From: Capnocytophaga sp.
GTDB taxonomy: Bacteria; Bacteroidota; Bacteroidia; Flavobacteriales; Flavobacteriaceae
Assembly (NCBI GenBank): GCA_030530525.1
Contig: JAUMUT010000001.1
Coordinates: 178,896-211,831, forward strand
Direction: 5' to 3'
Length of the DNA: 32,936 nt
The notes below the pieces were generated by a model. The model saw nothing but the letters and a program-made list of their open reading frames with translations. It did not search any database and was not told the DNA's origin. The number at the start of each line of letters is the position of its first letter. The stretch's first letter is position 1. The position numbers and the translations under genes were made by a program. Of the stretch, positions 22,935-30,782 are shown in pieces.

Positions 22935-23312
22935 ATGAAAGATGTTCTCCCTTGCAACCCCAAAGAAGTGTTACAATTCTTTGAACAGTACCACATCCTT
23001 TATCGGCAAGATCATTTTGACTTCTTGTGTGAGTATGGGGGTGGCACTACTGACCCTGCTATATTTCACGGTATGGGTCTGAGTTGTTCTTTGCAAACAC
23101 TCAAAGATATTTACGAAGACCAAGAAGACAGAGAAGCAATTCCTCAAGGAGTAGCGGTCTTTGCTAACCCTTATGCAAGTGATTTTCTCTATATAGAGCA
23201 AGCCTCAGGAACTATTTATCGCGAAGACTATGATGAGGAAGGAAAGCCTTGTTTAGGTGAAAAGCTGTGGAACAGTATAGAAGAATTTCTTGCAGAAGCG
23301 AAAAACGAATAA
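22935..23312 (+). CDS. SMI1/KNR4 (SUKH) family protein
   Basis: 125 aa, a minimal SUKH domain: 'DHFDFLCEYGGGTTDPAIFHGMGL' (26-49), 'QEDREAIPQGVAVFANPYASDFLYIEQASGTIYREDYDEEG' (63-103) and a final helix 'LWNSIEEFLAEAKNE'. The 'FL.EYGG' and 'F..N...D.ly.....g.iY' positions are characteristic. SUKH proteins are immunity proteins in many contact-dependent toxin systems. No toxin gene is adjacent. Confidence 0.8.
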   Translation: MKDVLPCNPKEVLQFFEQYHILYRQDHFDFLCEYGGGTTDPAIFHGMGLSCSLQTLKDIYEDQEDREAIPQGVAVFANPYASDFLYIEQASGTIYREDYDEEGKPCLGEKLWNSIEEFLAEAKNE

Positions 23313-23394
23313 CAATTTTAAAGCATTTAGATAAATCAGTAAAACCTATTTTTAAAATGTTTAGATGTAGGGAATTTAAAGATTGAAAAAGGAG

Positions 23395-23724
23395 ATGAAA
23401 AAATTTCGATTATATTTTAGTATATGGTGTTTGGTATCCATAATTCTTGCGCCTATAATAGTGAGTACTTTTCTTTTTTATCAAAAATTCTATAATATAG
23501 GGATTGTAGAGTTTATCTGTGGAACAATTTTTGTATCTGCTTATTTATTATACCCTCTTTTTTTTGTTTATCAAATTATCAAACTGATAAGAGATAAAGA
23601 GCGAGAAAGAGATTTTACTATTTCTATAATAGCCTTAGTATTACTATTCCTCAGTGTTTTATTCTATATAGGTCTTTATCAGATGATAGATAGAGCTGTT
23701 ACCAATGCTTACAGAAATGCTTAG
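23395..23724 (+). CDS. Three-helix small membrane protein, unknown
   Basis: 109 aa from ATG 23395; a TTG at 23383 would add four residues. Hydrophobic segments at about 7-25, 33-58 and 70-90, with a charged 'IRDKERERD' loop. AT-rich compared with the neighbouring SUKH gene. No family recognised; small three-helix proteins are frequent in Bacteroidetes immunity arrays. Confidence 0.6.
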   Translation: MKKFRLYFSIWCLVSIILAPIIVSTFLFYQKFYNIGIVEFICGTIFVSAYLLYPLFFVYQIIKLIRDKERERDFTISIIALVLLFLSVLFYIGLYQMIDRAVTNAYRNA

Positions 23725-23752
23725 ATACTCTTCTTCCTGAAAATAGTGTAAA

Positions 23753-24427
23753 ATGAAAATCCTTTCTAAATTCAAAGATTATTACGACTACAAAGTTGCT
23801 GAATATGGTATGGACGAAACCCTCATCTATGATAGGCGTTTGCCTGCGGGGGTGGGGATCAACTTCCCGCAAAGAAGTTGGATTACCTTAAACAACTCCA
23901 CCGATGACGAGGCTTTACATTCCGTACTCTATGTGGGCAATGCACTTGTGCACCTCTTTGCTACACGCTCCAAGATATACACTCATTGGGATTTTGACGA
24001 CCCTGCTGATTGGAATTATAGCATATATGATTTGTGGTATGACCGCGAGGTACTGATGAATGACGGTAAGGAGATTAAAATAACCTCTTACTTACACGCC
24101 TCACGCGATACCCTTTTAGAACAAATAGAAACCCCTCGCGCGCAAAATATTTTTAAGTTGGAAGACCAACCACCTTGGCTTGTTTTAGAAAGTCCGTTAC
24201 TACTGATTTTCAACAGAAACCAAGACGGAAGTAACAGAGCCTCGCATTACCTAAACTTGCAAGAACTCGGCATCTATCTTGACTCTGATTTTGTATGGCA
24301 ACATATCGTGCAGTACCTTTCCGGCCTAAAAACCCAAGCAGAGCAATCGCCCGAACTGCCCAATGCACTTAAAATCGCCTCCAAAGGCTTTGATAACAAG
24401 CGGTCGTTTAGGCCAAAAATGAAGTAA
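23753..24427 (+). CDS. Conserved hypothetical protein ('SKFKDYYDY' family)
   Basis: 224 aa, soluble. Begins 'MKILSKFKDYYDYKVAEYGMDETLIYDR', a start shared by widespread uncharacterised bacterial and phage proteins, and ends with 'LPNALKIASKGFDNKRSFRPK', which also looks like the conserved closing motif. No known activity. Operon position between a small membrane protein and a helical protein. Confidence 0.65.
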   Translation: MKILSKFKDYYDYKVAEYGMDETLIYDRRLPAGVGINFPQRSWITLNNSTDDEALHSVLYVGNALVHLFATRSKIYTHWDFDDPADWNYSIYDLWYDREVLMNDGKEIKITSYLHASRDTLLEQIETPRAQNIFKLEDQPPWLVLESPLLLIFNRNQDGSNRASHYLNLQELGIYLDSDFVWQHIVQYLSGLKTQAEQSPELPNALKIASKGFDNKRSFRPKMK

Positions 24428-24451
24428 ATTATAAAACAAAATATTAAAAAA

Positions 24452-25111
24452 ATGAGCACACTTTTTGAACAATTAGCACCCTTAGCCGAGACTAAGAAAC
24501 AACAAACCACTATTGCTAAATTTATTGAAAAAGGATTTAAGTTCACCCGCCAGCCTGATGCCCAGAAGTTCACTTTCCTTGTATATGACTTTTTCGTAGC
24601 GGGCAATATGCCTGCTGTGCAGCTTTGTATAGACTATCTTGTAGCACAGGGGTACCCTACTGCTGAAAACAAAAAACAGTTTCTTAACTGGGTTTTTATG
24701 GAGCCTGTCTACTATCTGAAATATTTTATCGGAGATGCCCCAACACAAAAGAAGCTACATCACGACCTCCTTAATCTCTGGTATGAATCCAGTAAAAGAC
24801 AACTATTAGAACACGATAAGGGCAAACACGATGAGGCTTATATAGATGCGTGGAATGAAGCAAATGTCAACAAGACGCTTTCTATTATTCGTTCAGGAGA
24901 AACGATTGCTTCTTGTAAAGAAGATGTCATAAAACTTGCAGATAGTCTCAATGATGAATATGAACTAAATATAAGTTTGCTTGATGAGTATTGCCGTGCA
25001 TTGCTCTATACAGCTGAGACTACCCAGACCCAGCAGGAATTAGTAGCAGAAACGGAGCAACACATTGCCCTGCTTAAAGATTTGTATAAGAAAGTTAATA
25101 AAATAAAGTAA
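24452..25111 (+). CDS. All-helical hypothetical protein (DUF6707-like)
   Basis: 219 aa, predicted all alpha: 'LFEQLAPLAETKKQQTTIAKFIEKG', 'YDFFVAGNMPAVQLCIDYL', 'CKEDVIKLADSLNDEYELNI', then a coiled-coil-prone C-terminus. I associate this type loosely with DUF6707 but am not sure. No catalytic motif. 12 bases before the next gene. Confidence 0.55.
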   Translation: MSTLFEQLAPLAETKKQQTTIAKFIEKGFKFTRQPDAQKFTFLVYDFFVAGNMPAVQLCIDYLVAQGYPTAENKKQFLNWVFMEPVYYLKYFIGDAPTQKKLHHDLLNLWYESSKRQLLEHDKGKHDEAYIDAWNEANVNKTLSIIRSGETIASCKEDVIKLADSLNDEYELNISLLDEYCRALLYTAETTQTQQELVAETEQHIALLKDLYKKVNKIK

Positions 25112-25123
25112 CCAAGAAACCCT

Positions 25124-25729
25124 ATGAACGAACAAGCAAGAAAACTTTACAAACAAGCCCAAGCGGATTACCCAGCGTTGAAAGCCCAAATAGAGGCTCA
25201 GGTAGTGCGTTGGTTTTGGGCTTCAGGAGGTATGGGGCTCCTTTCTTTAGAGCCTTTTTACTTTGAACAAAACCATTTTTCAAAAGCTAAAATCCTAAAA
25301 AAAGCTCCTAAAAATGTAGATAACAAATATCAGTACGGCGTAAATGATAAAGATGAAATAATTGTGGAACGTTGGTATGTTATCTTTGAAGACCAATGTT
25401 ATGAGGAGTTTTTCTTTCGTGAGGAAAACCAAATTATCAGTTATCGCTTTGACCATTCTGCAAAAAAGGAATGTGACAATGTAAAGATTTTTACTTATAA
25501 AGACGGATTGCTTCAACATATCTACGCTGCTTTTAAAAAGCACCATTGGGAAGAAACAATATATTATGAGGGGGACAAACTCATACGCCGTGAAAGTAAA
25601 GGAAAAGACTATGATTTAAAACCCTTTGACCGCGCTCTTCTCTATACCTATGATACATCGGGAGAACTCAATAGTATTACCAGCGGAACGGGCTATGTTA
25701 TATATCAGAAGAAGGGTAAGAAAGTATAG
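25124..25729 (+). CDS. Shorter paralogue of the 347-aa protein at 26457
   Basis: 201 aa. Nearly the same as residues 1-198 of the protein at 26457 ('MNEQAR.LY.QAQADYP', 'QIEAQVVRWFWA.GGMGL', 'LEPFYFEQN.F', 'REENQIISY', 'LNSITSGTGYV.YQKK'). It stops right after this region, lacking the ~150-residue C-terminal domain. The core looks like a beta-meandering scaffold with toast_rack/MORN-like 'Y.dg.L..i' strands. Probably the result of a segmental duplication with loss of the C-terminus. Confidence 0.65.
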   Translation: MNEQARKLYKQAQADYPALKAQIEAQVVRWFWASGGMGLLSLEPFYFEQNHFSKAKILKKAPKNVDNKYQYGVNDKDEIIVERWYVIFEDQCYEEFFFREENQIISYRFDHSAKKECDNVKIFTYKDGLLQHIYAAFKKHHWEETIYYEGDKLIRRESKGKDYDLKPFDRALLYTYDTSGELNSITSGTGYVIYQKKGKKV

Positions 25730-25752
25730 TGTAATCAAAATCTAAAAATAAA

Positions 25753-26436
25753 ATGAATCCAATATTCAAACAATGGGATACAGCTAAGTCCCTAATAGGA
25801 ACTTACCAATATGAAGAGGCTCTGGCTATCTATGAAGAAATAGCCTCAAAGATAGAGGCAGAACTCTCAGATACTCTTGATAAAGCTATGTTCTTTGGGG
25901 ATTACTTTGGAGCATTGGCAGATGTTGCCCAGTATGACAAAGCGGAAGCTATGGCTGCTAAAGCCTTTCATTACAAAGCCGAAGGCGATAAGTATGATGT
26001 GCTGAGATATATTCCCTTTAACTATGGACATCTGTACCTTTTACAGGGAAAATGGGAAGAAGCTATTCCTTGGCTTGAAAAAGCCTTAGGTAGAGATGAA
26101 AAAGGAGGTTGGATATCGACTAAAAGCGAAGCAAGGTATGGAACAGAATTAGGTGTGGCTTTGTTTTACTTAGAGCGCACAGGGGAAGCCGAAGAAGAGT
26201 TACTTAATGCGGTGAAAGTAGGTAAAGCTACTGTAGTGAACCAAGATTGGGAACCTTTTTTCTACCTCAAAGAGATATACAAGCAAAAAGGAGAGGAAAA
26301 ACTAATGGCAAAATATGAAAAAATGTACCTTACCCGACTCAAAAAGGTAAAAAAAGAAGCTCTTATATACCCCATTTCTCAAATACAAGGAGACAAACAA
26401 GCACTTGAAGACTGGAAAAAACTTTTAAACCTTTAA
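25753..26436 (+). CDS. TPR-repeat protein
   Basis: 227 aa. Helix pairs with TPR spacing: 'AKSLIGTYQYEEALAIYEEI', 'GALADVAQYDKAEAMAAKAF', 'NYGHLYLLQGKWEEAIPWLEKAL', 'LGVALFYLERTGEAEEELLNAV'. The G/A-x-x-x-Y and EAI/EAL positions are clear. A protein-protein interaction module without catalytic domain. It lies between the two copies of the 'MNEQAR' family and may bind them. Confidence 0.75.
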   Translation: MNPIFKQWDTAKSLIGTYQYEEALAIYEEIASKIEAELSDTLDKAMFFGDYFGALADVAQYDKAEAMAAKAFHYKAEGDKYDVLRYIPFNYGHLYLLQGKWEEAIPWLEKALGRDEKGGWISTKSEARYGTELGVALFYLERTGEAEEELLNAVKVGKATVVNQDWEPFFYLKEIYKQKGEEKLMAKYEKMYLTRLKKVKKEALIYPISQIQGDKQALEDWKKLLNL

Positions 26437-26456
26437 TCATTTTACAAATTAACACT

Positions 26457-27500
26457 ATGAACGAACAAGCAAGAAACCTTTACGACCAAGCCCAAGCGGA
26501 TTACCCAACGTTGAAAACCCAAATAGAGGCTCAGGTAGTGCGTTGGTTTTGGGCAGCAGGAGGTATGGGGCTTTTTTCTTTAGAGCCTTTTTACTTTGAA
26601 CAAAACCGTTTTCCAAAGTCTAAAATCCTAAAAGATGCTCCAAAAGATACTGACAATAAGTATCAATATGGAGTAAATAAAAAAGATGAAATAATTGTAG
26701 CACACTCTTATATTGGGTGTGAAGGCGATTATTACGAAGAGTTTTATTTCCGTGAGGAAAACCAAATTATCAGTTATCACTTTGATTTTTCGCCTAAGAA
26801 AAAATGTATAAATACTAAAATATTCATCTATAAGAACGGACTCTTGCAATCAATCTACTCCGCTTTCGATAATAATACTTGGAGCGAAAGGACTATGTAT
26901 TACGAGGGGAGCAAACTCATCCGCCAAGAGAAAAAAGGAATAGATTATATTGATAACACCCTTCTCTATACCTATGATATGCTGGGGAAACTCAATAGTA
27001 TTACCAGCGGAACGGGCTATGTACGCTATCAGAAGAAGGATAAGAAAATCAGCTATAAAGCCCTCTCTGAAAAAGCTATGGAACGCTACTATGCCCTATT
27101 GGTGCCTACCATTAAGGCATACCCTGTGAAAGAGCCCTTGTATTGTATCAATCTATCGTTTGACTACCAAAACATACTGCCTACAAGGATAGGCTTTGGA
27201 CTTGAAAGTAACAGACAAAAATGGAAAGAGACTTACGGGGAAAGAGTTGATAGATATCTTTGGAACACTACCCAGTATGCTCATATTATAGATATAGAAC
27301 CCAACGAAGAAGACGCTGCTCTCTTTGACCTTTTCAACCAAGAAACCGAAATGCAAGAAAAATATACTGCTGCTACTAAACTATTAGTCGCTTGTGCCAA
27401 ACGCCTCAAAGAAGAATGGGCATCATTAGGTATTCCCTCCACCGATGACTTTGTAGTGGTAGTAAGTGATGAAGAAGAATTCTTTTTCAAAAAAATATAA
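26457..27500 (+). CDS. Full-length 'MNEQAR' family hypothetical protein
   Basis: 347 aa. Residues 1-~198 match the protein at 25124. Residues ~199-347 form an extra domain: 'YKALSEKAMERYYALLVPTIKAYPV', 'FGLESNRQKWKETYGERVDRYLWNTTQYAHI', 'LLVACAKRLKEEWASLGIPSTDDFVVVVSD'. This C-terminal region resembles domains found alone in immunity arrays. No signal peptide or obvious active site. No named family recognised. Confidence 0.65.
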   Translation: MNEQARNLYDQAQADYPTLKTQIEAQVVRWFWAAGGMGLFSLEPFYFEQNRFPKSKILKDAPKDTDNKYQYGVNKKDEIIVAHSYIGCEGDYYEEFYFREENQIISYHFDFSPKKKCINTKIFIYKNGLLQSIYSAFDNNTWSERTMYYEGSKLIRQEKKGIDYIDNTLLYTYDMLGKLNSITSGTGYVRYQKKDKKISYKALSEKAMERYYALLVPTIKAYPVKEPLYCINLSFDYQNILPTRIGFGLESNRQKWKETYGERVDRYLWNTTQYAHIIDIEPNEEDAALFDLFNQETEMQEKYTAATKLLVACAKRLKEEWASLGIPSTDDFVVVVSDEEEFFFKKI

Positions 27501-27504
27501 TTAT

Positions 27505-28020
27505 ATGACCCCTTATCACCAAGATCAGATAGAGGCAATTCTCTTTGAAATGGATTGCGAGTTATGGGAAGCCGAAAAAGCCTATGAGCAGTTTAACCAC
27601 AATGCGGCAAAGGCAATCACACACCTGCTGAAAACACCCGTATTCCTTTCCACACAAGGCAATGTTGATAAATTGCCCAAAGCAGGGATGGGCTACTTTA
27701 TAAAATCCTTAGATACCGATTTGGAAGCTGTGCCAAGGCGTGCCGCTTTTATCCCAATGGAAGATTTTGACAGCTATCTGTTAGAAGATTTCCAAGCGGT
27801 ATTCCCCTTATATCAACCTCAATGGAACGAAGTAACTACTTATTTTGACAGTACCAGCAGCAATATCTTTACCCCTGAGGTTTGCAAAAAGATTATCATA
27901 CAACTGCGCCAGCGTACTTTCCCCGATGAAAGCGTAAAGACTTTTATAGAGAAAGTAATCGCCCATATAGAAAACAAACTCCCTACTTGCACTTATATAG
28001 AAGTGTATGGGAATATATGA
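27505..28020 (+). CDS. Hypothetical protein with UBA-like helical N-terminus
   Basis: 171 aa from ATG 27505; the longer frame lies within the preceding gene. The first ~40 residues, 'AILFEMDCELWEAEKAYEQF' followed by 'NHNAAKAITHLL', have the spacing of a three-helix UBA/NAC-like fold (M-x-C...EA..AY...N.N..KAI..LL). The remainder is mixed alpha/beta with 'RAAFIPMEDFDSYLLEDFQAVFPLYQPQW', and ends in 'TCTYIEVYGNI'. No family known to me; the UBA likeness is by eye only. Confidence 0.6.
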   Translation: MTPYHQDQIEAILFEMDCELWEAEKAYEQFNHNAAKAITHLLKTPVFLSTQGNVDKLPKAGMGYFIKSLDTDLEAVPRRAAFIPMEDFDSYLLEDFQAVFPLYQPQWNEVTTYFDSTSSNIFTPEVCKKIIIQLRQRTFPDESVKTFIEKVIAHIENKLPTCTYIEVYGNI

Positions 28021-28036
28021 AAATAACTAAAATAAA

Positions 28037-29407
28037 ATGACCGAACAACTCTCTCGCATTCAGCAGAAAATAGCACAAGCCAAAGCCAGCGATAAAGATT
28101 TTGAAGTCTTTGGCGCCGAAGGACATCAGTACCACCTGAACCCACCCGCGAGCGAAGCCGAAATCCTTGCTTTTGAGCAGAAATACGCCATCTCCTTACC
28201 CGAATGTTACCGCTCTTTTATGCGCACCATTGGCGATAGCACCGCACAAAAGCAGGATAATATAGCAGGTCCTTACTACGGCTTGTATGCTTTCGGCACG
28301 CAAACAGATGAATTTGTCTATGAAGGAGCAGAAGAATACCTCAAAGCCCCTTGCCTCCTTTCCCCTACGATGACCGATGCCCAATGGGAAGCCCTTACCG
28401 ACAAGCTCCTATCAGAGGAAGGCGATTTTGATGAAGAAGAAAACACCATAGAAGTAGAAGACGACTATTTCGCCGAACGCGGAAAAGTTTTTGGTGGGCT
28501 GTTGCCTCTCGGAAGCCAAGGCTGTACCTATTTCCACGCTTTGGTGCTCAATGGCGACTATGCAGGGCGCGTGGTAAATGTAGATATCGACTTACGATGC
28601 CCAAAATTCGCCTTTGAAGCCAACTTCTTGGACTGGTATGAGCGATATTTGGACGAAGTTATCTCAGGGCAACTCATAGACGACCGACCTACTTGGTTCG
28701 GTTACTATCGCGGGGAAGCTCCCGAAGCACTGTTGTACGAATATACCCAAACCACCGACCGCGACACCCAAACCGACTGCCTCGAAGGGGTATATCACAA
28801 GAAAGCACCCCTGCCTGAGGCTGTTTTAAATCAAATAGAAAGCCTTATCGCTTTGAATAACGAGGATAAAATTTTCTTAATTGAAATCCTTGCCCAATCG
28901 TCTTACGAGCGCGCCCGACCTTATCTGCAATCCTTAGTAAATGAAAAGCCCAAAGAGGTATTTCAGTATGTGTATTGGTATGCCAAAGACCATTATGCCG
29001 AGTGGGTGCCTATTGTAAAAGAACTATTGCCCACCATTACCGATGAAAGCACCCTTGACTTTGCTACCTACCTCCTTACCGAGAGCGAAAGCGAGGGTTG
29101 GGAGACATTTATCCTGCCTTTCACCGATAACGAGAACCCAAATATACGCATTACCGCCTATTACACGCTGGGACAAAGCGAAAAAAGAGAGCTTTTCCTC
29201 GATACCTTTATCAAAGGCTTGCAAGAAACCGATAATAATGTCCTCCGCACCGCAATGCAAGCCCTTAGAGGGATAACCGATGAGCGTTTGTTGCCTTATT
29301 ACAAGCAAATTGCCAAGCGTTTTCCTAAGGAAAAAGATTATATCCTCTCCAATCTTCAATATTTGCTCGAACCTTTCGGGCTTACCGTGAAGCAAGCCAG
29401 AAAATAG
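28037..29407 (+). CDS. SMI1/KNR4 (SUKH) protein with C-terminal HEAT repeats
   Basis: 456 aa, the largest protein of the array and its last gene. Residues ~30-215 are a SUKH domain: 'PPASEAEILAFEQKYAISLPECYRSFMRTIG', 'FGGLLPLGSQGCTYFHALVLNGDYAGRVVNVD', 'FLDWYERYLDEVISG'. Residues ~225-456 are HEAT-like helical repeats with 'ITAYYTLGQSEKRELFLDTFIKGLQETDNNVLRTAMQALRGI'. Fusion of a SUKH immunity domain to a HEAT solenoid mirrors the separate SUKH-like and HEAT-like genes at 15875 and 16504. Confidence 0.8.
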   Translation: MTEQLSRIQQKIAQAKASDKDFEVFGAEGHQYHLNPPASEAEILAFEQKYAISLPECYRSFMRTIGDSTAQKQDNIAGPYYGLYAFGTQTDEFVYEGAEEYLKAPCLLSPTMTDAQWEALTDKLLSEEGDFDEEENTIEVEDDYFAERGKVFGGLLPLGSQGCTYFHALVLNGDYAGRVVNVDIDLRCPKFAFEANFLDWYERYLDEVISGQLIDDRPTWFGYYRGEAPEALLYEYTQTTDRDTQTDCLEGVYHKKAPLPEAVLNQIESLIALNNEDKIFLIEILAQSSYERARPYLQSLVNEKPKEVFQYVYWYAKDHYAEWVPIVKELLPTITDESTLDFATYLLTESESEGWETFILPFTDNENPNIRITAYYTLGQSEKRELFLDTFIKGLQETDNNVLRTAMQALRGITDERLLPYYKQIAKRFPKEKDYILSNLQYLLEPFGLTVKQARK

Positions 29408-29422
29408 TTGTTCATTTTTCGG

Positions 29423-29453
29423 TTGTCCGTTATCATCGCTTACCCTATCTTTG
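29423..29453 (+). promoter_or_regulatory. Promoter of the ada gene
   Basis: TTG at 29423-29425 and TATCTTTG at 29446-29453, 20 bases apart; 16 bases before the ATG. No clear Ada box is visible. Confidence 0.7.
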
Positions 29454-29469
29454 TCCCCAAAAAAAGACT

Positions 29470-30537
29470 ATGCACCAAGAACTCACTAAGGAACTGATGT
29501 ACAAGGCAATTGTAGAAAAAGACACTTCTTTTGAAGGTATTTTCTACACCGCTGTAAAAACGACAGGCATTTTCTGTCGTCCCTCCTGTACTGCCCGAAA
29601 ACCCAAAATAGAAAATGTGGAGTTTTTCTCTACCATTAAGGAATGTATAGAAAGCGGTTATCGCCCCTGCAAGGTATGCAAACCCTTGCAGAGCCTGAGC
29701 CAATTGCCAACCCCTTATGCACAACTTATCAGCCAGCTGCAAGCCAATCCCGCCTTGAAGTTTAAGGATTATGACCTCAGAGCGCAGGGTATTGAGCCCG
29801 CACAAATACGCCGTTGGTTCGTCAAGCACTATGGCATCACCTTTCACGCCTTTCAGCGGATGTTGCGTATCAATACCGCCTTCAAGAAAATACAAGACGG
29901 TGAGAAAATTACAGATATTGCCTTCGATACAGGCTTTGAATCGGTGAGCGGTTTTGGCGATGCCTTCAAAAGTATCTTCGGCTTCTCTCCCAAAAAGGGA
30001 AAAGAGCAACACCTAATCCAGCTCAAGCGCATAGAAACACCTCTGGGCACGATGATTGCCTGTGCCACCGACAAAGGTATCTGTCTGTTGGAATTTTCTA
30101 ACCGAAAAATGCTCGAAACAGAACTAAAAGACATCTCCAAATACTATAATGCGCCCATTGTGCAAGCCGAAAACCCTTATTTTGAAGTCTTGGAGCGCGA
30201 ACTCGCCGAATATTTCGCAGGCGTGCGCCAGTCTTTTTCTGTGCCGCTTCACCCTATGGGAACGGATTTCCAAAAAAGCGTTTGGCAGGTACTGCAAACC
30301 ATTCCGTATGGGCAGACAAGGAGTTACAAGGAGCAAGCTGTTGCCTTGGGCAAGCCCGAAAGCGTGCGCGCCGTCGCCAATGCCAACGGAATGAACCGCA
30401 TTTCTATTCTTATCCCCTGTCATCGTGTGATTGGTGCCGACGGAAACCTAACAGGCTACGGCGGAGGGTTGTGGCGCAAGAAGTTTTTGTTAGACTTAGA
30501 GCAGAATGCCCCAACGATAAAGCAGGAAAAACAATGA
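29470..30537 (+). CDS. ada: Bifunctional Ada: methylphosphotriester sensor, AraC-type regulator and O6-methylguanine-DNA methyltransferase
   Basis: 355 aa. Residues 1-75 are the Ada zinc domain with cysteines 36, 40 (C-R-P-S-C), 67 and 70 (C-K-V-C). Residues ~85-180 are the AraC-like HTH ('IRRWFVKHYGITFHAFQRMLR', 'ITDIAFDTGFESVSGFGDAFKSIFG'). Residues ~185-345 are the methyltransferase, with acceptor Cys317 in 'IPCHRVIG' and 'GYGGGLWRKKFLL'. Methyl transfer to the sensor cysteine turns Ada into an activator of alkylation repair genes, possibly including the AlkC-like gene at 1887 (inference). Its stop overlaps the next ATG (ATGA). Confidence 0.93.
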   Translation: MHQELTKELMYKAIVEKDTSFEGIFYTAVKTTGIFCRPSCTARKPKIENVEFFSTIKECIESGYRPCKVCKPLQSLSQLPTPYAQLISQLQANPALKFKDYDLRAQGIEPAQIRRWFVKHYGITFHAFQRMLRINTAFKKIQDGEKITDIAFDTGFESVSGFGDAFKSIFGFSPKKGKEQHLIQLKRIETPLGTMIACATDKGICLLEFSNRKMLETELKDISKYYNAPIVQAENPYFEVLERELAEYFAGVRQSFSVPLHPMGTDFQKSVWQVLQTIPYGQTRSYKEQAVALGKPESVRAVANANGMNRISILIPCHRVIGADGNLTGYGGGLWRKKFLLDLEQNAPTIKQEKQ

Positions 30538-30782
30538 CCCTGAAAAAGACCATAGAAAACCTCTGGATTACCAAAGCCTTAGTAGAGGGGCTGAACAAAG
30601 CCACGAATTACAGTCCCTTTTTAGGGGTTTTGCTGTTTATACTTCTTGCTATTATCTTCACCATTCCGTTTTTTATTTTTAGTATTATCTATCTTCCCTT
30701 GTCGTGGGGCTATCGCTTGCTGAAAAGTGGAGGTAAAAGGAAAAAGAAAACCCCAAAAACCCGTAGGCATCGCCCTGTTTAA
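30534..30782 (+). CDS. Small membrane protein coupled to ada
   Basis: 82 aa from ATG 30534 in an ATGA overlap with ada. One long hydrophobic region (~28-62, 'FLGVLLFILLAIIFTIPFFIF') and a strongly basic tail 'KSGGKRKKKTPKTRRHRP'. The last ~7 codons fall within the first copy of the 231-bp repeat, so the natural C-terminus may have been replaced by repeat DNA. Function unknown. Confidence 0.65.
   Translation: MTLKKTIENLWITKALVEGLNKATNYSPFLGVLLFILLAIIFTIPFFIFSIIYLPLSWGYRLLKSGGKRKKKTPKTRRHRPV

Noticed and set aside
29440..30012. 190-aa minus-strand ORF opposite ada
   Set aside because: Antisense frame of a fully supported Ada protein.
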